From Heliocidaris tuberculata (lineage: Eukaryota > Echinodermata > Echinoidea > Camarodonta > Echinometridae), in assembly GCA_025618425.1 (NCBI GenBank), contig CM046850.1, positions 4,289,486-4,353,485 on the forward strand: a DNA stretch of 64,000 nt, written 5' to 3'. This document shows, piece by piece, positions 45,101-51,148 of the stretch; position 1 is the first letter of the stretch; every line of letters begins with the position of its first letter. The notes under the pieces are model-generated. The model was given only the letters and a program-made list of their open reading frames with translations. It had not been told where the DNA came from and searched no databases. The translations under genes and the position numbers were made by a program.

Positions 45101-47401
45101 GATCTTCGATCTCATCATCAAGTTCCAGAACATCCAGGAAGCCATGTACACAAGTGCTCTAGAGGAGCTTGATAGGAGGCTTGCCATTACAAAGGCAATC
45201 GCAGCTAAAACAAGTCAGGTTAGTGAACTTCTTTTATGGTCACTCTCTGTGTACTCTAAAACTAGAAATGTTCTCTATATTCGGGAGTGGTTGAGCCCTC
45301 TGTTCGCGACAGTTTCTTGTCATGATATTATTGAATTGCAACTCCTAATTTCTTGCAATTTGTGAAAGTTTCTTGCAGCGAAAAATGCCACCATTAACAA
45401 GCAGTTGAATTGCGTGTCGGGAAAGTTTCAAAGTTGCTAGTTTTACTGTGAGCAAGTCCAGCAGTCCAACTGGATATAATGTTTATTCATACTCCGGTGA
45501 TGGGGATGCATCTTAATTATAAACCGACTTGCCTGAATGACAGTTTCAGTATTATAGAACTTAGTCAAAGTAGTAGGGGTACATGTTTATATGTAATAGT
45601 AATAATAAGAAGAATAATTATAACTGTTTTTATATAGTGCCTTACCAGTTACAAGTAACTGACCAAAGTGCTTACAGTATTATCAGCCCTGTCCTTTGAT
45701 TCAGTTAGAATCTACACTCTCTACTCTTCAGGGAGTATTCTCTCGCACTAGATCTTGATTCTCATATGATGACTCTGCCTCTGTTCAATACCTTTTCAAC
45801 AAATAACCCTGATGTTCTGGGCCACTAGTGTTTCTAAGCTACATGTACCTGTACAGTGAAAGAAGAAAATTTTGAGGAATTGAGAGAATAGTGAAAGTTG
45901 ATCCAAAAGAAATCTGACAAAAATTGAAGTTATGGATCTTTTTAAAATGGAAATCATTGAATAATGGGAATCTGAAATTGGCAACTCCATATACTGATGG
46001 AGTCTCCTTTCGTTCAGTGAACATTCTCCCCATTTTTTCATCCTGCGTCTCTTGACTTTCCTTGTTTCAGGGTGAATGGGACTTGACAGCGATGGAGAAA
46101 GATGACTAAAATTAGGTTTAAGAGAGACATACTGAAGCTTTTCGTCTTGCACTCATCAGCTAAGAGCGAGAAACTTTACACATCTGCGCATGCTCGAAGC
46201 CACATACATTCAGCCCACCGACCCTATTCTGTGCCGACTGAAAGAGTTCGTGAGGACGCTCGTATTATTTCAGCTCCTGTTATTACAAAACCGGCTAGCA
46301 ATAAGCCTAATTTCCCGTTATTTTCAGGCAGCCAATCAAAATCCATTTAATATGGTTATATTGTTAAATTTCGGCTTTCTGTTCATTCTTGCGGTATACT
46401 CTGATGAGTGCAAGACGAAAAGCTTCAGTATGTCTCTCTTCAACGCCGTTTTCCGATTCTGTAGTACCAAACATCTTTTCAAAATTAGGTTTATGAATTC
46501 TTGAAATAGAGATTATCGAATAAGGGAAGCTGAAATTGGCATTCCCTGACTAAGAGTATCTGATGTGTTCTCCTTTGTTCAGTTTGAATTTCTTCCATTT
46601 TTCATCCTGTGTCTCTTGACTTTCTCTCCTTGGTTCAGGGTGAATGGGGCATGACAGCGATGGAGGAAGATGACCATGAGAAGAGGAAAGTGGAATTCTT
46701 GAGGACCTTCCTCCCGAGCTCCAAAGCCGAACTCAAAGTCCTGGCTCAATCCTACCAGGTTTGCACAATTCGTTATTTCTTCCGATTTTCATACACATTG
46801 TAGTTCTGGCATGTATTAACTGTGGAAAGGGGGGGGGGGGGGGGCAACAAAGCCCAGCTGATCATAACTAACCGGGGGGGGGGGGGGGGGGGTGTTCATT
46901 GAAGAAGATGGACAGAAACACCATTGCACTGATAGCTGTGTGCTTGTCTCTTGTGAAAGTGTGAGATAAGTGTTTGTCATCTTCAATACTTATGTTATTC
47001 ATGCTAAATCCTAACATTTTGTAATTCATGAGGTGTTCTTGGAGGACTGGCCCTCCAACTTCATTGAAAATTTGGATTGAGGAGATGGACTGGACCCTAT
47101 AATTCTATGAAACCAGACAAAAATTGTGCATAAAATTTAAATACATTAGCGACAAGAATCCTCCATAAATTTCAAGAAAGTGCTGAAATAAAATGATATT
47201 ATTTCTGTCTCATTAATTGTGTGTTCATCTGTATTTTCAATGCAGGACATGGTTCAGATATTCCTGGTGATGCTGACAAACCACCCTGACGACAGTCTCC
47301 GCCTCCTGGCAGTCAGGTTAGACTTCAACGAGGTGTACCGAGCAAAAGAACCCAAGCTACGTAGCCCTATGACAGTCATCAAGAAGAAAAGAGTGTTCTA
47401 A
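19161..47401 (+). CDS. TUBGCP3: Gamma-tubulin complex component 3 (GCP3), 24 coding exons
   Basis: Join 19161-19263, 24523-24571, 25161-25222, 25793-25860, 27117-27194, 27365-27557, 28286-28343, 29662-29870, 30307-30425, 32020-32145, 32771-32839, 33448-33580, 34539-34705, 35207-35317, 35952-36066, 37707-37834, 38603-38667, 40385-40520, 42584-42788, 43183-43271, 44448-44579, 45078-45218, 46639-46758, 47246-47401. All introns are GT-AG and all phases agree, giving 943 residues (human GCP3: 907). Exons follow human GCP3 in order: [21 protein letters not shown], then the GCP N-terminal domain from about residue 280 ([66 protein letters not shown]) and the gamma-tubulin-binding C-terminal domain from about 597 ([60 protein letters not shown]). 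It should work in microtubule nucleation in the gamma-tubulin ring complex. Residues about 120-275 are poorly conserved and Ser/Thr/Gly-rich. A non-coding first exon upstream is likely, since the ATG exon is preceded by an acceptor-like CTCTGTCCAG. Confidence 0.96.
19269..19327 (+). repeat. (GT)n tract beside the exon 1 donor
   Basis: A GT repeat with two interruptions starts five to six bases after the exon 1 donor (AAG|GTAAGAT at 19264). In the transcript it is a UG repeat next to a 5' splice site. Confidence 0.9.
19390..20010 (+). repeat. Duplicated about 110-bp repeat pair in intron 1
   Basis: 19390-19500 and 19870-19995 are two diverged copies sharing TTTAATTTCCAGGAACATAAC, CATCAAAC and ATGGTACACAA followed by an A-rich run. 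The family is unidentified; the A-rich ends suggest a retroposon tail. Confidence 0.6.
20239..22875. mobile_element. 2.6-kb inverted-repeat element with 15-bp motif array
   Basis: Terminal inverted repeats are AGAGCCTGATCGGTTA (20239-20254) and its reverse complement (22860-22875). Nine copies of TGTCACGGACGGACA (one or two lacking the first base) lie inside. On the left, in forward orientation, they start at 20255 (from G), 20431, 20619, 20641 (from G) and 20664. On the right, reversed copies start at 22306, 22328 and 22680, with one forward copy at 22495. No open frame resembles a transposase. The motif arrangement looks like subterminal transposase-binding sites of a non-autonomous DNA transposon. 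The flanks share at most AC, so the superfamily is not assigned. A partial 'GACCACCTGTCTATA' type repeat lies inside at 22012-22210. Confidence 0.75.
23080..23577 (-). pseudogene. Unidentified antisense reading frame in GCP3 intron 1
   Basis: A 165-codon frame antisense to GCP3. Its middle and end look protein-like, with [46 protein letters not shown] and [18 protein letters not shown]. After its stop the same frame continues plausibly ([19 protein letters not shown]), suggesting an old gene or transposon fragment with a nonsense mutation. Its 5' end runs into a foldback repeat at 23539-23678, so the first residues belong to that repeat. I do not recognise the family. Short related segments flank it at about 22950 and 23796. 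Confidence 0.4.
23539..23678. repeat. Foldback repeat, GGGCCC/ATTGG family (diverged)
   Basis: Inverted ends (GGGGAGCGTTTCATGAAAGG and CCTTTCATGAAACGCCCC) surround the shared core CTTGCATCTGATTGGCTGAG. Same organisation as copies at 31621, 35354, 43288, 57532, 61404 and 62222. Confidence 0.8.
24124..24364 (+). repeat. About 240-bp direct repeat, copy 2
   Basis: Partner of 18866-19100, same orientation, about 5.26 kb downstream and just before coding exon 2. Confidence 0.85.
25411..25722. repeat. Probable inverted-repeat element in intron 3
   Basis: Ends TTGTCTTGCCTGCGT (about 25409) and GCAGGCGAGACAA (ending about 25720) are inverted with two mismatches. There is no clear target duplication and no coding capacity. 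Confidence 0.4.
26445..27010. mobile_element. hAT-like MITE with perfect 8-bp duplication
   Basis: Flanked by ATGAATAA at 26437-26444 and 27011-27018. Terminal inverted repeats read TAGTGCTGGTGTCGGCA on the left and TAGTGCTGGTATCGACA from the right. The 566-bp body carries repeated ATGTCG motifs and no transposase. TAGNG ends plus an 8-bp duplication are hAT traits. Confidence 0.85.
28056..28210. repeat. Foldback repeat, GGGCCC relative
   Basis: Begins GGGGCCCATTGCACAAAG and ends TTATGCAACGGGCCCC. The core again includes CTGATTGGCTGA, but the arms differ from the CATAAAACTTGTTATC group, so it is a sister family. Confidence 0.75.
28482..29485. repeat. CpG-rich insert in intron 7, unidentified
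   Basis: Compositionally foreign to the intron: CG-dense from 28690 to 28930, followed by a 39-codon frame at 29011-29130 (begins [18 protein letters not shown], ends with stop) and a C/G-rich block at 29400-29480 containing CCCCCGCTCGGTCGCTCCGC. It may be a degraded transposon with a promoter-like start. I see no clear termini. Confidence 0.35.
30480..30674. mobile_element. Foldback MITE with TA duplication
   Basis: A near-palindrome. The left end GGGAGTTTTCGCATCAGCAA is mirrored at the right end, and inversion continues for over 45 bases. TA flanks both sides (30478-30479, 30675-30676). Fits a Tc1/mariner-type miniature element. Confidence 0.8.
30696..30947. repeat. Foldback element with about 100-bp arms
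   Basis: 30696-30800 is mirrored by about 30850-30947, sharing GACAAAGAGAGTGGACAAAA and GGTAGACAAAAGAACAT in opposite orientation. It lies 20 bp from the previous MITE. Confidence 0.8.
31073..31490. mobile_element. MITE with about 40-bp inverted ends
   Basis: The left end AAGGCGACTGCACACCTTAC continues into TCTGCGATCCGATTT. The right end is its inverse (AAATCGGATCGCAGAC to GGTGTGCGGTGGCCTT). Flanking TA at both sides is compatible with a TA duplication. Confidence 0.75.
31621..31765. repeat. Foldback repeat, GGGCCC/ATTGG family
   Basis: GGGCCCATTTCATAAAACTT at the left and AAGTTTTATGAAGCAGGG at the right, with both arms carrying TTGTTATCAA. The core is in reverse orientation and has the ATTGG motif mutated (GAGCCAATGAGA). 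Confidence 0.85.
33003..33336. mobile_element. TTAA-family MITE, copy 1 (right end eroded)
   Basis: Starts after TTAA (32999-33002) with AGTGGACCAATCACCTGAAA. Homologous over about 330 bp to 38709-39072 and 49209-49558. The right terminus is lost. Confidence 0.75.
34019..34095 (+). pseudogene. Decayed copy of GCP3 exon 13 (copy a)
   Basis: After an acceptor-like TTACAG the segment GACAAAAGAGGGAAGAACG, GCATCTGTCATCCATTCCTA matches exon 13. An internal deletion of about 65 bases then joins it to CGGCTAGCGACCTTTCCTAT. It cannot encode the exon. Confidence 0.85.
34137..34260 (+). pseudogene. Decayed copy of GCP3 exon 13 (copy b)
   Basis: Starts after CATCGCTTCAG with ATAAAAAGGGAGGA and matches exon 13 through CCTATCAGGACCATG. 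A one-base deletion near 34150 shifts the frame, and the last part of the exon including the donor is missing. Confidence 0.88.
34373..34488 (+). pseudogene. Decayed copy of GCP3 exon 13 (copy c)
   Basis: Starts after TTTCTCTGCAG. The second codon position is a stop in the exon frame (ACTGAAAG against ACAAAAAG). A one-base deletion follows in the ATCCATTCCTAC segment, and the copy ends at TCAGGAC, where the polypyrimidine tract of the true exon begins. Confidence 0.88.
35354..35489. repeat. Foldback repeat, GGGCCC/ATTGG family
   Basis: Left end GGGCCCTGTTTCATAAAACT, core CTTGCATCTGATTGGCTGAG, degenerate right end (GATGAAACACCCC). Confidence 0.85.
36163..36193. repeat. (CT)n microsatellite
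   Basis: Pure CT dinucleotide run in intron 15 of GCP3. The remaining intron (to 37706) shows no gene. It includes a 22-bp perfect palindrome at 37487-37508 (AAAGCGTATGG and its mirror). Confidence 0.85.
37953..38460. mobile_element. TTAA-family MITE (AGGGATTG ends)
   Basis: Flanked by TTAA at 37949-37952 and 38461-38464. The terminal inverted repeat AGGGATTGATTAACTTTG is perfect at both ends. The 508-bp body in intron 16 is non-coding. TTAA|AGGRR ends match the T2/Kolobok type. Confidence 0.88.
38709..39072. mobile_element. TTAA-family MITE, AGTGTACC group, copy 2
   Basis: Left end AAAGTGTACCAATCACCTG (left TTAA eroded), right end GGTGATTGGTACCCT followed by TTAA (39073-39076). The interior shares GCGCGAGCCCTTATCTTGGC with copies 1 and 3. 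Confidence 0.85.
39406..39990. mobile_element. TTAA-family MITE (AGGGCAATCC ends)
   Basis: Flanked by TTAA at 39402-39405 and 39991-39994. Ends AGGGCAATCCAACCTT and AAGGTTGGATTTCCCT are inverted, and inversion extends about 150 bp (GAAAGTTTGAAAGAAATCGG against its mirror). 585 bp, intron 17. A truncated relative lies at about 45885-46060. Confidence 0.9.
40673..40747 (+). pseudogene. In-frame partial copy of GCP3 exon 18 (possible cassette)
   Basis: A 75-nt copy of the last 25 codons of exon 18, preceded by an acceptor-like ATTGTAG and followed by GAG|GTGAG. It has no stop and phase 0 at both ends, so inclusion would keep the GCP3 frame and repeat 25 residues (begins [14 protein letters not shown]). 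Against exon 18 it shows seven silent and six replacement codon changes. The acceptor lacks a strong pyrimidine tract, so whether it is spliced is unknown. Confidence 0.8.
41014..41063 (+). pseudogene. First half of a decayed GCP3 exon 19 copy
   Basis: CAGGAGACACTGG and TCTTCAGCCT match exon 19, with a small insertion between them. Homology breaks where LINE sequence begins. The rest of the copy resumes at 42061. Confidence 0.8.
41064..42055 (+). mobile_element. Degenerate LINE 3' fragment, split by a MITE
   Basis: The plus-strand frame ([47 protein letters not shown]) resembles the C-terminal region of RTE-like or other endonuclease/reverse-transcriptase elements ('GHV.R' and 'EG.R.RGRPR..W.DNI..W' pattern). 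It resumes after 41953 with TGGAGTGGAAAAACACTGC and degraded 'TLQECARIAEDRDVWR'-like sequence up to about 42050. TAGAATATCAT on the left and TAGACTACCAT on the right may be its target duplication. Confidence 0.7.
41261..41953. mobile_element. Harbinger-like MITE inside the LINE fragment
   Basis: Flanked by CTG at 41258-41260 and 41954-41956. Ends GGGCAGTATTTTGAAAGCTC and GAACTTTCAGAATACTGCCC are inverted, with further internal inverted copies of TTGGTATTCTGAAAGCTCA. 693 bp, non-coding. CWG 3-bp duplications and GG- ends fit PIF/Harbinger. Confidence 0.82.
42061..42142 (+). pseudogene. Second half of the decayed GCP3 exon 19 copy
   Basis: GACTACCATCTTGATGGTCC, CACTACTGTCTTTACA and ACAAGATCCTTTACCT align with exon 19 (GACTACCACCTCACCGGACC, AGTACTGTCTTTACTG, GCAAGATCCTGTACCT). 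The true exon is at 42584-42788. Confidence 0.85.
42141..42575 (+). pseudogene. Second decayed exon 19 copy, split by a MITE
   Basis: Starts TTGTCCCCAGGAGACATA (42141-42158), which matches the start of exon 19. It is interrupted by the element at 42159-42490 and continues with CTGTCTTTACACCAAATTTC up to about 42575. Much of the middle is deleted. Confidence 0.78.
42159..42490. mobile_element. MITE in an exon 19 copy, 3-bp duplication
   Basis: Flanked by ATA at 42156-42158 and 42491-42493. Ends GGCCAGTATTCTTGAAAG and CTTTCAAGAATACAGGCC are inverted, and a second inverted block contains TTTAGGCCACTGA. The ends resemble the Harbinger-like element at 41261, so the two may be related. Confidence 0.8.
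43288..43436. repeat. Foldback repeat, GGGCCC/ATTGG family
   Basis: Left GGACCCTGTTTCATAAAACT, right TTTTATGAAACAGGTCCC, core CTCTCAGCCAATCAGATTCA in reverse orientation. Confidence 0.85.
43901..43930 (+). pseudogene. 5' fragment of a GCP3 exon 21 copy
   Basis: After CATATAG the sequence ATAATGGCATGTTCTTGGAA, TGAGGTG matches the start of exon 21 (GTAATGGCATGTTCATGGGA, TGAGATG). It is cut off by the MITE at 43934. Confidence 0.8.
43934..44390. mobile_element. MITE in an exon 21 copy, AAT duplication
   Basis: Ends AGGTCCGTCTTCATCAG and CTGATGGAGACGCACCT are inverted. AAT occurs at 43931-43933 and 44391-44393. The 457-bp non-coding body contains a second CAGGCTGATGGAGACG motif at about 44283. 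Confidence 0.75.
44642..44731 (+). pseudogene. 3' partial copy of GCP3 exon 21 (copy b), open frame
   Basis: 90 nt matching the last 30 codons of exon 21 ([19 protein letters not shown] then [11 protein letters not shown]), with no stop and the donor GTAAGTAG intact. The downstream intron start (CAGGGAGGAGGTGTTTGGAG) is duplicated too. No acceptor in the right phase is visible. Confidence 0.88.
44828..44911 (+). pseudogene. 3' partial copy of GCP3 exon 21 (copy c), open frame
   Basis: 84 nt matching the end of exon 21 with a 6-nt in-frame deletion (EVFLDTIL becomes EVDTIL), donor GTAAGG intact, no stop. Spacing from copy b is about 186 bp. Confidence 0.88.
45598..45760 (-). repeat. Diverged SINE fragment
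   Basis: (TAA)n-like tail at 45598-45620, then AGTGCCTTACCAGTTACAAG and AACTGACCAAAGTGCTTACA. This aligns with the tail half of the SINE at 47838-48170. Confidence 0.6.
45885..46060. mobile_element. Truncated TTAA-family MITE fragment
   Basis: GTGAAAGTTGATCCAAAAGA, AAGTTATGGATCTTTTT and CTGAAATTGGCAACTCC align with the left half of the element at 39406. A second degraded copy of the same stretch lies at 46480-46610. Both directly precede exon 23 or its copy, so element and exon were duplicated together. Confidence 0.65.
46071..46106 (+). pseudogene. Partial copy of GCP3 exon 23
   Basis: GGTGAATGGGACTTGACAGC, GATGGAGAAAGATGAC follows an intact polypyrimidine tract and CAG acceptor, as in exon 23 (46639). 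A stop (TAA, 46107-46109) follows. The duplicated unit includes about 180 bp of upstream intron. Confidence 0.88.
46120..46440. mobile_element. Foldback element with 40-bp perfect inverted ends
   Basis: 46120-46159 and 46401-46440 are perfect reverse complements (begin AAGAGAGACATACTGAAGC). It lies immediately after the exon 23 copy. There is no clear target duplication. The perfect arms suggest recent activity. Confidence 0.85.
46829..46893. repeat. Two long G runs in intron 23
   Basis: Runs of about 17-18 G at 46829 and about 19 G at 46874, separated by about 28 bases. No flanking inverted repeat was recognised. Confidence 0.85.
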
Positions 47402-47837
47402 ACATTTCCATGGACTAGACATAATTTAGCACAGGCAGATTTCGTTGTTACAAATTCGCTTATGTAATGCTCTTGGTTGACTCTTTGTGTGTGCGTGTGT
47501 CACATGAAACAATGAAGAAATCATCATTTGTATTTTTGAGATCTTTAGTTCTCAGTCAAGGCACAAAGTCAAGACTTGTAAGTTGCCAGACAGGATTTTG
47601 GATGGTCAGTATCCTTTGCTAATTTGGAGCCCTGATTGAAGCAAAATTCAAGATAAAGCGAAAATATTGTCCTATCATGTCTTTTCGTGTTTCTTTTTCT
47701 CACATTCTTTTTTAATTATCAAGTTATTAGTCAGTAAATCACTCACATTCTCTGTTAGAACAATTATAATAACCACAGGGCTCTCTTCCAAAGCAGTTTT
47801 TATGTACTGTAGAGACTACCCTGTATAAAGAACACAG

Positions 47838-47843
47838 AATAAA
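47838..47843 (+). terminator. Candidate GCP3 polyadenylation signal in a SINE tail
   Basis: The first AATAAA downstream of the GCP3 stop (437 nt away) lies in the (AATA)n tail of an inverted SINE. No other canonical hexamer is seen between 47402 and 47837. Confidence 0.35.
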
Positions 47844-48170
47844 TAAATAAATAAATAAACTGTCTTTTTAAAAGTACTTTACCAGTTTCAAGTAACTGGC
47901 TAAAGCACTTGCAGTGTATTATTATGCTGGTCACTGGATTCAAGTGTACGTTTCTGCACTTTACAGTGCACACTGTTCACTCACTAGGGAGCATTCCAGC
48001 CAGTCACCATTTTATAGGCACATCCAGTCACAATGGTGTTCACATCGTATCGGGTACTCATTTTACACCGAATATAGAGATAAAATGCCTTGCTCAAGGA
48101 ACATAAGTGCTGTGCAGAGGCTTGAAGCTGTGACCTTTCCATCCCCAGTGATTGAACCACTAGACTATTA
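47838..48170 (-). mobile_element. tRNA-derived SINE
   Basis: On the minus strand it begins at 48170 with TAATAGTCTAGTGGTTCAAT (A-box-like) and a B-box-like AGCTTCAAGCC about 35 nt later. It continues with a conserved GAGCAAGGCATTTTATCTC region and ends in a (TTTA)n tail at 47838-47859. The layout fits tRNA-headed SINEs of marine invertebrates. Confidence 0.7.
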
Positions 48171-48279
48171 CAGGTCTGCTGGGAACCAATTTGAAACACA
48201 AAGAAGACTGTTTCTAGTCCAATAAGATATTTCAAGTATCTTACATAGAAATCCATCTGACAGATTTTTTTTATTTTAA

Positions 48280-48584
48280 AGTGGCATTAAACTGTTAAAA
48301 CTTGAACAGCGCCATCTTACAGTGACTGCTAAATTAAGATTATAATTTGAAAATTAATTGCATTTTATCTGGAATTTTGACAAACAGCTGGATAAAAGGC
48401 ACATTTTATATTTCAAAAAAACTATCATTTTTGACTTTGCAAATGTGGAAAATTGCCTGCAGGTACATGTACATTCTAAGCTTCTACAATCTAGAATGGG
48501 GCATGATGGGAAAATAAGAGGCACAGACACTTTTCAAATCCTGTTAAAAGATGGCGCCATTAGGAGCTTCAGTTTACTGTCACT
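48280..48584. mobile_element. TTAA-family MITE (AGTGxCAxTAAACTG ends)
   Basis: Flanked by TTAA at 48276-48279 and 48585-48588. Ends AGTGGCATTAAACTG and CAGTTTACTGTCACT are inverted, followed by an inverted GCGCCATCTT motif. 305 bp, non-coding. Confidence 0.85.
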
Positions 48585-49204
48585 TTAAATGATAAATAGG
48601 AAGATAACAGGAATTCTACGGCAGCCTGTAAATGTTATGTCTAGAGTTTAGAAATACGCAAATGAGTACAAAACTAGAAAGTATCGGTTTTGTTTTCTTG
48701 TTTCTTGTTTTTCTCTTACAAATTGTTACATAATGACTTTTCAGTTCACAAGTTTTCGACATTGTCTGAACCAAGAAAGGATCATGGTTGTACTTTCATT
48801 TGTGGATTCTGATCAATTCAATTTTCGAGTTCAAAATTTGGACAGATCTTCTCTTCCTTAGCAACTAAGTGCAAAATTATCACTTTATGTTGGATGCAGT
48901 CAGTCTTCAGTATAACAAGTGAAACCTAGCATTTATTTTTGAGACGTAGGTTGTTATCTAACAGAAATAGAAATTAATTTCAATTTATTGATATTAGGAA
49001 GAGGACTTTGATTTTCTTTCCAATGCACCATGACCTTTCCAGGAACCAGAATAGGCCTTGTGGTATAGTCTCTCCATAGAAAGCTGTAGGTTATTAGTTC
49101 AAATCCCTCCTGGTTCGAAGGCTTTTTCTGACATGTATTTCCTTGTTCATTTTTATGTAGGTTTGTGCACTATGCAGTCAATCTCTTATAATAGGAATAC
49201 AGCT
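48585..49204. other. Intergenic, no gene seen
   Basis: AT-rich sequence. A weak tRNA-like stretch at 49058-49125 (TGTGGTATAGTC and AGTTCAAATCC) may be a degraded SINE head. Confidence 0.4.
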
Positions 49205-49208
49205 TTAA

Positions 49209-49558
49209 AGTGTACCAACCACCTGAAAAAATAATTTGTATACTGCTAGAAAGTATAAAATTAACCTCAAAGAACTTTATCTGGCATTCTGTAGGTCAAC
49301 AGTTTAGGAGTATGAAAGAAATATAGGATGCTCGCGTGGAACCGAACTTCCGAGTTGGGTTCTGCGCGAGCCCTTATCTTGGCGAGCACGTATAGGTGCG
49401 TCGAGTAGTCTACTCACTAGTCACTTTTGTGCTTATAGAGAGTGTAATTAAACTTGCAATATCTCTTTGTGATATTTAAAGCCCATATTTTGAATATAGT
49501 ATAATGACGTGGAACCTCTAACATACAGAGCAAAATATTTTGTGGTGATTGGTACCCT
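49209..49558. mobile_element. TTAA-family MITE, AGTGTACC group, copy 3
   Basis: Flanked by TTAA at 49205-49208 and 49559-49562. Ends AGTGTACCAACCACC and GGTGATTGGTACCCT. Homologous throughout to 33003-33336 and 38709-39072. This copy has both target duplications. Confidence 0.9.
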
Positions 49559-49906
49559 TTAAGTATTTGTTCATTCATCATCAATGTTAAGCCCTCGTTC
49601 ATCAGAACATTAACACTAATAAACATATTTGATAGAAAATGGACAGAATATAAAGAAAAACAAGTACGGTTAGAGGAGATGAAGGCAAATATGGAGTTAG
49701 TGAGAGAGTTGCTAGTTCTCCTCTGAAATTTGTTTCTGTATAGTGTATGATATTTCTGTAATGGACTATTCTAATAAAATTGTAAATATGGCAAAAGTAA
49801 ATACAGAATGTCTTTTGTTCTGTTACCAAGGTGTCTGTAGAAATGTTTGAATAAAATGGAGGACCGTCATCAATATTATTAAAAGATGTAAAAGAAAAGG
49901 AAAAAA

Positions 49907-49907
49907 A

Positions 49908-49940
<33 letters not shown>

Positions 49941-50245
49941 GGAGAGAGAGAGACAGACAGAGAGAGAGAGAGAGAAAGACAGAGAGAGGAGAGACAGGCA
50001 CAGAGAGAGAGACAGAGAGAGAGAGAAGAGAGACGGGCAGACAGAGAGACAGAGACAGACAGACAGAGAGAGAGAGAGAGAAGAGACAGGCAGACAGAGA
50101 GAGACAGACAGACAGAGAGAGAGAAGAGAGAGGCACAGAGAGAAGAGAGACAGGCACAGAGACAGAGAGAGAGGAGAGACAGGCAGACAGAGAGAGACAT
50201 ACAGAGAGATAGAAAAAGAGAGACAGAGAGAGAAGAGAGGCAGAC

Positions 50246-50280
<35 letters not shown>

Positions 50281-50465
50281 CAGAGAGAGAGAGAGAGAGA
50301 AGAGAGACAGGCAGAGAGAGAGAGAAGAGAGACAGGCAGAGAGAGAGAGAAGAGAGACAGGCAGACAGAGAGAGAGAGAGAGAAGAGAGACAGGCAGACA
50401 GAGAGAGAGAGAGACAGGCAGACAGAGAGAGGAGAGAGACAGGCAGACAGAGAGAGAGAGAGAGT
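49907..50465. repeat. GA/CAGA satellite-like block, about 560 bp
   Basis: Purine-rich array built from GAGAGA, CAGACAGA and GAGACAGGCAGACAGAGAG words. The second half repeats AGAGAGACAGGCAG every 30-50 bp. Long open frames on the minus strand (CLSLSL words) are artefacts. Confidence 0.92.
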
Positions 50466-51113
50466 AATCATGGGGTATAAGAAGATGGGATAGCGAGTCA
50501 GAGAAAAGAAAAGAAGAAAAGTTGCTCGAGGGACAGAGAGAGAGATTGAAAGAAAAGAGTTAATTTGATAATTTTATTCATTCCGATCCACATAAAATCG
50601 TGGAAATTTGTTTTCCACCAGCATAACAGAAAGCAACATGACAATACATGTAGTACAGTACAATGCAACATAACATACATGCAAATACAGTTAAAGAAAT
50701 TCTCTGCATGGCATTAATTTTGCCACTTAATTTGCCCATTATTCTTTTTATTTATGTTTGCTACTGAAGTGTTAACTTTTACCCCTTTCCCTCTTTTATC
50801 TATTCAGTCTATTTCATTCTAATACTTTCTAATTCATTAATTTCAGCTTCTCCTTCTTCTCATCATCTTTTCCTTCTTCTTATCATCTTTTCCTTCTTAT
50901 ATTTCTGACTGTATACCATTACCAATATGTATTAATTACTTGTTTGAGAAAGAATAGAATTGAGTACGTCTCCTTCTTCTTATTCTTCTTTTCTTAGAGA
51001 ATGAGAGTAGATGGTAGAAAAATGGAGAGGGGAAAGAAGGGGTAAATAATTCATGTCAATGGAATAGATAAAGAAGATGGTTTTGCATTTTTTGCCCATA
51101 TGGAGATAGAGCG

Positions 51114-51116
<3 letters not shown>
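50466..51116. other. Intergenic, no gene seen
   Basis: AT-rich with CTTCTTCTT-like short repeats around 50850-50900. Nothing coding is supported. Confidence 0.5.

Positions 51117-51144
<28 letters not shown>

Positions 51145-51148
<4 letters not shown>

Noticed and set aside
49058..49125. tRNA-like stretch with A- and B-box resemblance
   Set aside because: Acceptor pairing is only about five bases and the T stem does not pair; at best a degraded SINE head.
49602..50471. 289-codon frame rich in CLSLSL words
   Set aside because: Purely the GA/CAGA repeat read in one frame, with parallel frames open as well.
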